From: Raffaelea ambrosiae
Lineage: Eukaryota > Ascomycota > Sordariomycetes > Ophiostomatales > Ophiostomataceae
NCBI GenBank assembly: GCA_002778195.1
Contig: PCDI01000021.1
Location: forward strand, 1-55,409
Length of the DNA stretch: 55,409 nt
Direction: 5' to 3'
Part shown: one piece after another, positions 46,384-55,409 of the stretch
Position numbering within the stretch: position 1 is the stretch's first letter
How the letters are laid out: the number at the start of each line of letters is the position of its first letter
Notes under the pieces: generated by a model
What the model was told of the DNA's origin: nothing
Seen by the model: only the letters and a program-made list of their open reading frames with translations
The model's database searches: none
Position numbers and translations under genes: made by a program

Positions 46384-46387
46384 CTAG
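46381..46387 (+). promoter_or_regulatory. UGA-CUA-G stop-codon readthrough context
   Basis: The stop codon is followed by CUA G, the context known to give efficient readthrough in several animal and fungal genes (established knowledge). Here it separates two in-frame coding segments. No data on actual readthrough. Confidence 0.5.
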
Positions 46388-46392
46388 CCGAC

Positions 46393-49364
46393 ATGTCCGG
46401 CAAGACGCCGCCGCCGCTGCCCCCGGCGCCAGGGTCCTCGGCGTTCAGGGGAGACAGGAGACCGCCTGGGACGGCGACGCGGGGTACTCCCAAGCCCTTC
46501 CTGCGCACCAAGAAGGGCATCGCCATCGCCGTCGGCGCCGCCATCCTCATCCTCGGCGGCGGCCTGTCCGGCCTCGCAGCCCTCCGCACACGGCACCACA
46601 AGAATGCCTCCGGCGACAGCGACAACAGCCAACCAGTCCCGGGAGCCATTACCAGCGATGTCCACTTCTACGGCCAGTCGCCGCCTGTATATCCGTCCCG
46701 TAAGTCCTTTTTGGGGGGGGTCCTCGCTGCGCTCGTTTTTGGTCCTCACTTCCTTCGCTCGTCGCTAACTCTACAGCCAACATGTCCGATGATCCTGCCT
46801 GGAACGACGCCTACGCCAAGGCCGCCGCCCTCGTCCAGAACATGACCCTCGACGAGCGCGTCAGCCTCACCACCGGCGTCTCTGTCTCCGGCGGCTGCTC
46901 CGGCTACATCCCCGCCGTCGAGAGCGTCGGGTTCCCCGGCCTGTGCCTCAGCGACGCCGGCAACGGCTTGCGCAACACCGACTTTGTCAGCGCCTGGCCC
47001 AGCGGCATCCACGTTGGCGCCAGCTGGAACCGCGAGCTGGCGCAGCAGCGCGCCGAGGGCATGGGCGGCGAGTTCAAAAAGAAGGGCGTGAATGTGCTGT
47101 TGGGGCCGGTCGTCGGACCTCTGGGCCGGACGGTCCGCGGCGGACGCATCTGGGAAGGTATGTGGTGTTATGGGCCATTTATGAACCATTCGTGTTTGTT
47201 TGTTTCTGTCTTGCGTTCTTTCTTTCATTCTTTCTCCCTTTCTTCCATTCTGTTTTCTCCATCTTTTCAGCTCCCGTTCCGTTTACTCATGTTTTGCAGG
47301 AATATCTGTTGATCCATACCTTTCTGGCGCTCTGGTATACGAGACTGTCATGGGTACCCAGCAAGCTGGTGTGATCACCAGCACAAAGGTATGGTTCTTC
47401 CTGTTACCAGACAGGGTCCGTTATTCTCGCTAACACGGCTAGCATTTCATCGGCAACGAGCAAGAAACGAACCGCCAACCCGCTGGCGACGCCGAGTCCG
47501 TCTCCGCCAACATCGACGACCGCACCATGCATGAGCTCTATCTCTGGTTAGTACCACCCATCCTAGCCTGTGTCTTCCAGCCTCTAACACAGCTCTAGGC
47601 CCTTCCAGGATGCCGTATATGCCGGCACTGGAAACATCATGTGCTCGTACAATCGAGTGAACAACTCATACGGCTGCGCCAACAGCAAAACTCTGAACGG
47701 CCTCTTGAAGACAGAGCTCGGCTTCCAGGGATTTGTCGTCTCCGATTGGAGTGTAAGCAGGATCTCGATTATCTACAGTTTGCAAGCATTGCTGGCATGT
47801 CTCTGACAAAGCAACATAGGCTCAACACGCAGGCGTCGCAACGGCTTTGGCTGGCATGGACATGACCATGCCAAACGGCGACTCCTTCTGGGGCAGCCAT
47901 CTGGCCACGGCGGTCAACAACGGATCCGTGTCGGGCGAGCGTGTCGCTGATATGGCCACGAGAATCGTCGCCGCCTGGTACCAGATGGGCCAGGACTCGG
48001 ACTTCCCTACGCCCGGCATCGGGATGCCTGCTGACCTGCGGAAGCCGCACACAATTGTCGACGGCCGCAACTCGTCGGCCAAGAAGACGCTGCTGAACGG
48101 TGCCATTGAAGGCCACGTCCTGCTGAAGAACGTCAACAGCGCGCTACCTCTCAGCAAGCCCAGGTTCCTGTCCATTTTTGGCTATTCGGCCAAGTCCCCG
48201 GACCAGATGAACTACATCTCCAGCAGCGTCAACGGCTGGAGCTTTGGCACCCAGTCCGCCAACGGCTCGGACACCGAGTCCGCCTTTGGCGACAGTGCAG
48301 CCGCTGTGCGTCTCGGCATTGCTCCCAACGGGACCATCTACTCTGGCGGCGGCTCTGGTGCGGCGTCGCAGTCTCTAGTCAGCTCGCCCTTTGACGCCAT
48401 CACGCAGCAAGCCTGGTCTGACGGCACGGAGCTGTTCTGGGACTTTACCAGCGACAGCCCGGCCGTGAGCGCGGCGTCCGAGGCCTGCCTAGTGCTGGTG
48501 AATGCGTGGGCGTCCGAGGGCTTCGACCGCCCGGACGTGCGCGACGACTACACCGACAACCTGATCAAGAACGTGGCCGGCCAGTGCAACAACACCATTG
48601 TTGTGGTGCACAATGCCGGCGTGCGTGTGGTCGATGCCTGGGTCGACCATGCCAACGTCACCGGTCTGATCTTCGCCCACCTGCCGGGTCAGTACTCCGG
48701 CCAGGCGCTCGTCTCGCTGCTGTACGGCGACTCCAACCCGTCCGGCAAGCTGCCGTACACCGTCGCCAAGAACGGCTCCGACTACGGCGCTCTGCTGGAC
48801 CCCGACCTGCCCGACGGCATCTTCCAGGACTACCCGCAGTCCAACTTCACCGAGGGCGTCTTTATCGACTACCGCCACTTTGACGCCAACAACATTGAGC
48901 CGCGCTACGAGTTTGGCTTTGGCCTGTCGTACACGACGTTTGGCTATGCCGACCTGGCCGTGCGCAAGGCCTCGTCGACAAACAGCAGCACCTTTGGCCA
49001 GTATCCCACGGGCGCCATCCAGCAGGGCGGCCAGGCCGATCTCTGGGACCGACTCGTCACCGTGACCGCCAACGTCACCAACACGGGCCAAGTCAGCGGC
49101 GCCGAGGTGGCCCAGCTGTACATTACGCTTCCGGGCAGCGGCGACACCAACAGTTCCGTGCCGGTCCGCCAGCTTCGCGGCTTCGACAAGCCGTTCCTGA
49201 ACGCCTCGCAGACGGCCACGGTCTCATTCAACCTGACACGTCGCGATCTCAGCATCTGGGACGTCGTCGCCCAGAGGTGGCTGCTGCAGGAGGGCAACTA
49301 CACCGTCAGTGTAGGCGGCAGCAGCCGGAACCTTCCTCTGCAAGAGTCGTTTACGATTCCTTGA
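46393..49364 (+). CDS. Membrane-anchored beta-glucosidase, GH3
   Basis: Hydrolyses beta-glucosides at the cell surface or in the secretory pathway. Exons are 46393-46699, 46777-47157, 47300-47388, 47443-47546, 47599-47752 and 47820-49364 (introns 77, 142, 54, 52 and 67 nt), giving 859 residues. A type II signal anchor lies at 42-64 (GIAIAVGAAILILGGGLSGLAAL), preceded by basic RTKK. The GH3 N-domain shows GFPGLCLSDAGNGLR, PSGIHVGASWNREL, NVLLGPVVGPLGR, KHFIGNEQETNR and GFVVSDWS with nucleophile Asp343. The second domain has the candidate acid/base Glu578 in ASEGFDRPD, then AHLPGQYSGQALVSLLYGDSNPSGKLPYT and EFGFGLSYTTF; a fibronectin-III-like domain closes the protein. Many NxS/T sequons. It is similar in plan to the single-pass BglE type of Aspergillus. 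The upstream in-frame ORF raises doubt about the true N-terminus. Confidence 0.92.
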
Positions 49365-51786
49365 GAGCGGTATCTGACTCTGGGCATCTACTGCGTGCTC
49401 TGAAAACTACTGTTCTTTTTATGTTTTGCTTTTCACACTAATGATACACTTGCATAACTGGGACAGGACTGATTGGGGGGTTAATTTGGGACGGACATTT
49501 CTTCTGCAATTCTTTGTATATAATACTTTCCTCGGGGTTGTCTCTTCTATGGGTGTTTTGGGTATATCTTTTTGGGGGTTTCTTTGGAATTCATAGTTTG
49601 AAAATGGAAAGGCCTTGTAGAGGATATCTACACGAACGAACAGCACAGCCGCAAGCCGCAAGCCCCTGAGAGAACAGAATACAGACCGAGCCGTGGGTAC
49701 AGAAATCGTGAACCGGCTTGGTCCTGAAACTCCAACTCCGGTCGCCATGATTACGTTGGCCTCTTCGAGTCGAATCTGTTCAGAATTACCATTTCCATCA
49801 CACCCAACTACACCCCCACGGTTTTTTTTTTTCGTGAATACGAGAGCAACAGTATACAGATAAAAATAAAACCAAAGAAAAAGAAAAAGAAACAGAACGA
49901 AAGCGTTGTGTTTCAGCCTTCTCCCTGAAGATCCCCTGAAGAATCAAGAAAAACACAAAGGGTAGTTACTTCAGCCTTCCTATTTCAGAAGGCTGTCATA
50001 AAAAAAAAGCAATACTGCACGGGCCCGAGGTGAGATCAGGGGAAAAAATCAATACTCTCTCGAAGTATGAGAGGCTAGACTACATACACGAGGCACATGA
50101 TGCACGACAACAAAAGTTGCCTCTTTGCACAGGGCACAATGAGCACAGAGCCTCTCCCGGCCGCCCTCCTATTGTCGCCGAAGCAACTTCCCATTGTGTT
50201 TGAGTGCGTGCTCCTTTTTTTATCTTTTTTTCTTTGAATGAAAGAGCCCTCTCTTGCATTTCAGCTCGGTCCGCTTCGGCCTCACCTTCTTGATCCTGCC
50301 ATCGCTTCGCTGGTCCTCTATATTGGTTGCTACTATTGCGCAAGACCCCTTTTCCCGCATCGCGCTGTGTGCCGGTCCGCGGAAGACAGGGACAACATTG
50401 ACCAGAGGGAGATCATAGCCACGGGTCATGCATGCTGTTTTGTTTTAGTGTTTGATGGGTGAAGCAAAAAGAAAAAGAAATCATAATGCAACTCTTAAGC
50501 ACAGGACAGACCAAGACACGGCACACGCACACAAACCATGCATTGCACCTCCTGGAAGTCCATTTCGTTATCTTCCTCGACGATCATGAAAGATACCAGC
50601 TTGTCCACCCGAACAAGAGTAGCTTTCTCTCTCTTTCTCTCTACAATTTCATTCCTATGGCGTGCATCTAGGAAGAAGTTGCCAACTAAAGACTTACTTT
50701 CACCACGTGACAAGGAAGGAACATTGTTGTCTTTCTTGACGATCCCATTTTTTGTACCATGCGCCTACCTGCAGGACTTCAGCTTGCATGGAAGCAACCC
50801 TCCCCCCTTTTTTCTCAATGCCATACCGGTCTCCTTTTTGAAATCTGGGGGATGTTCATAGACTCACAGACTCACAGACTAAGGGAGATATGATGCAAGA
50901 AATAAAGACCGTGAGCAAGCAACTCTTGCAGATATTGCGTTGCGCCCCGTGGCGAACGACCACCCACAGACCTCTTCTTTCTTTTGCGTATCCTACTCTA
51001 AAGTCTGTTCACAGAGCAGTGCAAGTCTCTACGTGCTGCATTAAGCAATTGTAACCTCAGTCGACGTCGGTTTTGTCTTCCCGAGACAAAGACGGCTTGT
51101 TGCTGCGGACTTTTTGAGAACAAAACCGGGCCTCCATGTGAATACTATCTATCCTTTTTGGTTTTGCGAATGGCATAAGTTGTCTTGGCATCCGTTTGTC
51201 TCGGTTTGCCAAGACATCACAAACATGAACAGGCCGCTTCGGCTCTCTGACAAGTAACTATTGCTCTTGGAAAGAAGAGGGGGGCTTGAGCGTGCATTGC
51301 ACTAGTTGTGCTTCGGACGCCGCTTGGAAGCAGTTTGTCAAGATTCTCCCATAGGGAATCGCAACTGCTGACCCACATTGTCCTCCAAGCCTTTTTTTTT
51401 TTCTTTCTCTTGGAGGTTTGGCCGATTTGAGGGTCGTTTTCTTGTGCCCAAACGCTCACACGGATCTGTGCATCAGCTCTGGCATGTAAAGAAGAGGGGA
51501 AAAAAAAAGAGACAACGAAGTTGATGGACACAAAGAAAAGCGGCCATTTGCTGTGTACTGCGACTAGGGGGTATAGTGCGCGATGCTCCCGTTGAATTCA
51601 TGACAAGCTTTTCTTTAATAAATAAAGAACCAAACCTTAGTTGTGTATCTTTGAAAAGGTTTAGTGCATCGTCACTGTAGAGCGAGATTTGCAAGTGTTC
51701 CATTTTGTCTGTGTAAAATACGCCTTAGTTACTGCCAGATACGCTCACGCACACGTGGGCGGACGGGTGAATCCACACGTTTAGTC

Positions 51787-51832
51787 CAGGTGCTCCAGCG
51801 CTCCAGTGCTCCATTGCTCCCTTGCTCCATTT
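51787..51832. repeat. Degenerate 8-9-nt repeat (GCTCCAGTN)
   Basis: Five to six adjacent GCTCCA/GCTCCC units in an otherwise featureless interval. Confidence 0.75.
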
Positions 51833-54800
51833 CTCGTTGTCTCATTTTTTTTTAATTCCACTTCAGCAGCCACCCTACCTTGGTGGGCTCCCTAGGAAAT
51901 TGGCATGCAAGATACCGTGTCGTGAGTTGCTTTGCATCTGGCTCTCATCTGCCCAAAGTCTGCAGAATGCGTTCATTGCTCAGCATCAAACCATTGCCCT
52001 TTTTTTAAAACAAGAAAACCGAGCATCTCAGTCCTCGTCATGCGACAGCTCTATCACAAATGTCAACTTGTAAGCACGAAACAAAACCATGCAGACAATG
52101 CACCCAACGAATGAAAGAGCCCACAAAAAGAAGACTGAGCACATCGACCTAGAAGGAAGCCAGAACAACCTCTGACATTTCCACCCCGTTGTTTGGGATG
52201 TGGGCTTGCCTCCTTTTGTCTCCTCGACTTGCCCCAATTGGGGGGATGAGAAAGGAAGTCCAGAAGCTTCAGAAATTTCGGAAACTCAGAAATTCAGAAA
52301 CTCGGAAACAAGCCAACTGCAGAGTCAATCACGACAGGGCCAGCCAAAGACGGACCAACCACAGACAAAGCCCAGCCCCCAGAAGAGACAAGTAGAAAGA
52401 AAAAGAGACAGAAATTGAGACGGTCCAGAATCATCTCACATTAGTGCCAGACGCCCTGCAGCAGCGCCTGCGACCGAGGACGGAGACACCTTCCGCTTTG
52501 GCGAACGCGCCGTTACAGAACTACGGGTAAGATGCCATCGTACACTCTCAACCTCCCAGCTAATACGCCATCCAGGGCTGCTCCTTCCCCCTATCTCTGC
52601 AACTAAATTACCCCAGTCTCCGCACTAAGACAGAAGACAAGGAAGAGGAAAGAAAAGAAAAAGAAAAAGAACAGATCAGCGAGCGAGCGGCTCTCCCGTA
52701 AAGTTTAGTTAGTGCCGCAGGCCAAAATGGCCGATTTAGTGTGTTTGAGAAAGAGAAGCCCGCCCCAAAAAAGTAACAAAATGATGGACGGTTGGGGGCT
52801 GGAACTCGGCGGGCCCTTTTTTCCCTTCGTCTGTGTTGTACCCCCCCCCCCCCCCCTTCCCACTGTTCCACGAACCAAGATACAGGAACGCGTCTTTTTG
52901 AACTCGTGCCCGGCACACCGAAATTAGACAGGAGAGCCCATTCGGAGCTTTCGGCAAGATACGTTGAAGGCAAAAGAGCCAAAATAAAAACGCTAATTTC
53001 TGTGGCATCTTGTGACCTTTCTGTGATGGCGATTGTCATGATGTCCAGCAAACGGCCGTGCCCTGTCTGCCTTGTGTGTTCACACCTCGAGCGCCAGTTG
53101 CGGTCTTGGGGCACAACTGCGTAGACTCTTGTCGTCCCAACGTCATCATCGTCATAGCCTCCCCCCCCTCCAAAGAGGGTCCTACACAAGATGTTTTCGG
53201 CTCACTGCTCATCCGGTTTGGTTTGTCCTTTTCTCTTTGCCTGTCACACATGGACATGGGACTCTTTTTGTTTCTACTCCTCGACAGAAGAGGCTCGAGG
53301 TTTGTTTCCGATAACCGCTCTCGACCGGGGGAAGGGGGGAGGGCTGCTGCTTCCTCACAGAAGGGTAGGTGCCTGGCGGAAAGGTTGCAATATGGCTGCC
53401 GTAGGGTGTCGAGATCGTATGACTTTTGACTGTGCGCAAGCAGCCATCTGCGCAATGAAGCGGCCTCCTCTGCACGAGATATCCACTTCCAATGGCGACA
53501 CTTTTCTCTCTTTTGTGTATCGTTGTGTGCCTTGGCTTGTGCCCAGGCTCTTGTTTTTTTCCCCCTTGTCCCTAGGCATATCGCTGACGCGAAAGGGAAA
53601 CCAAGATACCAACTTTTTGTCCCAGTCACGCAAGCAGGATACGAGATGTTGAATCTGGCAAAAATCGATGCAGATACACAGTTGTGGAAAGACACCCGGA
53701 ACTCCAAAACAACCCCCCGGGGCGTGTGATTTATTTTTGGTGGTGCATCATAGATGGGACATCCATTGGCCAATAAGACGCCGGTTTGAACTGATCTGGG
53801 TGCTCTTTTGCCCTTTTTGTGCACTTCTGAAACAGCTATTTTGGATCGGGGAATGCTGGTACACTACGCTGTATCGAGGCATGCCTCTTACATAGTTAGT
53901 ACTTTGTACATACGATACAGAGCAGCTAGGCCTTGTGCTTGCTCTTCTTCTGGACGCTCTTCTCTCTGCTGGTTATGGAAAGTACCGCCCTCCCCCATCT
54001 TGGCTTCTCTTGGCTCTTTTTTTTTGTGGCCTGTCTCGGAGCGTTCTTTGTCTTGCCCCCCCCTGCTCTCTCCCCTTGAACTACGCGTAGTTTTGGCTCA
54101 CAAGTGGAACAAATCCGTGGTCGCTTAGATGCAAGTCACGTCACCGTCGCAATATGGACGGCGTTGCCCTTGCAAGTGACGTCCTTCTTACCATTTGCAC
54201 TTCGTATTCTCAGTGCTGACATTTCCTCTGTTCCTGTCCTCGCCCACAAAGACAAGGCCTGGGAAAACAGGGATCGTTGGCAATCCAGGGGATCAAGGGG
54301 ATCCTTTCACTTGTTCAGTGGACAATGTTTTGTTCTTGGTGTCTGGGCGGCTTGGTGTCTTGGAAGTCTTGGGCTTTGGCCATGTTCACTGGAAGGGGGC
54401 AGCTGCTACCAGGGGCCAGAGAGAAAGCCAGAGTTGTGCGAGCCCCTGAGAGATGTTTGAAGTCGATCGCGGCATTAATCAACCAAAGTGAACGAACCTG
54501 TGGTACTGAAAGCCGGCAGTCGAAACTGGAAACAATAGCTGCCACATTAAAAACAACCACTTTCAACTTCCTATGACATCAATGACAGTTTTGGCCTTTG
54601 TTTTTGCATTCAAAGCAGCAGAAAACGGACCTTTTTTCCCCCTTCATGACGCTCCTATCTCGTTTCAAGCCAAGTGATGTTGTTTGCTGCATGCAGCATT
54701 GGGCTGTCTTGTGATCTCAGCGATCTTGTCCTCGGGGAGGGGTGCATGCTGAGCAGAATGCTGCGTGAAGCAAATTGGCTCTGCAGTGTAAAATTGGGCT

Positions 54801-55349
54801 TTTGGATAAAGGTGACACTGCAGGTCTGGCAGATGCAGGTGACAAAACAGAAAAACAACCATTTTGGTTCACAACGCCCGGTTGTTGCTTGTTGTTCTCT
54901 TGCCATCCGCAAAATGACAATCGGGGAGGGAAAGAGGGCAAAAGTCCAAAGCCGCCAAAAAAAGCGTTCCTTTGGATGGGAGCCAAGGACGCCTCAATCT
55001 GATCTCGACTATTGAAACAATGATGCAAGGAAGTGGGCACGCAGTGGCGATCATTGTTTTTTTATTTTACTTACGCTGCTGTACGAGTACGAGTCCTTTC
55101 GTCCCGTTGATGCGCATGTATGAAGGGCCCAGTACGGACACTTTGGTAGAAGCAGGAGGGGAAATTGAGATGAACATAGATAGAGTGGACACGAGAAGTC
55201 CAAGCTCAGCGCAGCGGGAACGGGTAGGCACAGTTTGCTCAGAAAGGGAAGACTAAGGGAAGACTAAAGGGATGTGCAGAGCCATTGCAGATACAACAGG
55301 ACGGTGTAGTTTTTGCATCTCGCAGTCTGCAGACTGCAGACGGCAGGCG

Positions 55350-55409
55350 GCAGGATACGATTGCAGGATACGCTTGCAGGATATGATTGCAGGATATGAT
55401 TGCAGGATA
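55350..55409. repeat. 13-nt tandem repeat running off the right edge
   Basis: Four full units of GCAGGATAYGMTT and a partial fifth reach the last base, so the array continues outside the window. Two of the units are identical. Confidence 0.93.

Larger units (their letters stand above)
49365..55409. other. Gene-poor right end of the window
   Basis: 6.0 kb downstream of the beta-glucosidase. It contains homopolymer runs (C about 52840-52857), a 9-nt degenerate repeat (51787-51832), a CAGAAA-type degenerate repeat (52258-52312), a triplicated GACTCACA (50860-50880) and the terminal 13-nt tandem repeat. Open frames exist (e.g. minus 53036-53824) but lack codon bias and recognisable domains. Confidence 0.45.

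Noticed and set aside
46362..46448. Introns that would remove the UGA before the beta-glucosidase (46362-46448 or 46373-46432)
   Set aside because: Both keep the frame, but their donors (GTCCGT, GTTCCA) are poor and no branch site sits at a normal distance. Kept only as the main alternative to readthrough.
53036..53824. Open frame of about 262 codons on the minus strand
   Set aside because: It starts from a non-ATG codon, has no recognisable domain, and in the stretch I examined only about 40% of third positions are G/C, whereas the real genes here are strongly GC-rich at third positions.
1..55409. CRISPR arrays, rRNA operons, intact transposons
   Set aside because: None seen. The tandem repeats lack spacer structure, and no transposase or reverse-transcriptase motifs were found in any frame.

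Overview
This is nuclear DNA of a filamentous ascomycete (Pezizomycotina), most probably a Sordariomycete. The genes are spliced with short introns (mostly 50-140 nt, GT...AG), third codon positions are GC-rich, and coding-strand leaders are long and pyrimidine-rich. The gene set is typical of filamentous fungi: a class II G-alpha of the Neurospora GNA-2 type, a fungal rhodopsin-domain membrane protein, a short secreted tyrosinase and a membrane-anchored GH3 beta-glucosidase. The gene density and the abundance of short intergenic motifs would fit something like the Ophiostomatales, but that placement is only a guess. I see no rRNA, tRNA, CRISPR array, intact transposon or prophage.

Layout. 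1-6.8 kb is compact housekeeping: ARPC1 (minus, runs off the left edge), a U2B''/U1A-type snRNP protein (plus), ATG10 (minus) and an alpha-1,2-mannosidase of GH47 (plus). 6.8-20.6 kb is looser: an amino-acid permease (plus, 9.6-11.8 kb), an NTF2-like protein with a repetitive disordered tail (minus, 12.8-14.8 kb), GET3 (minus, 17.6-18.7 kb) and 5-hydroxyisourate hydrolase (plus, 20.1-20.6 kb). 21.5-33.8 kb holds a small unrecognised protein (minus), a SAM methyltransferase (plus) tail-to-tail with a tyrosinase (minus), and the rhodopsin-domain protein (plus). An 8.2-kb gene-poor tract follows, then G-alpha (42.0-43.8 kb) and the GH3 beta-glucosidase (46.4-49.4 kb). The last 6 kb has no gene I can support and ends in a 13-nt tandem repeat.

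The genes do not form one pathway. They cover actin nucleation, splicing, autophagy conjugation, N-glycan trimming, amino-acid uptake, tail-anchored protein insertion, purine catabolism, secondary/phenolic oxidation, signalling and beta-glucan hydrolysis. The strongest unexpected signals are as follows. (1) A 36-codon open frame lies directly upstream of, and in frame with, the beta-glucosidase ATG, separated from it by a single UGA in the context UGA-CUA-G, the best-known eukaryotic stop-readthrough context. (2) Two short words, TACTCGTA and TACATAGTA, are heavily over-represented and confined to intergenic DNA. (3) A near-perfect 23/24-bp inverted repeat lies at about 16.0 kb. (4) An aromatic-acidic short motif recurs in the tail of the NTF2-like protein. 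Exon coordinates were derived by hand from splice consensus and reading-frame arithmetic.
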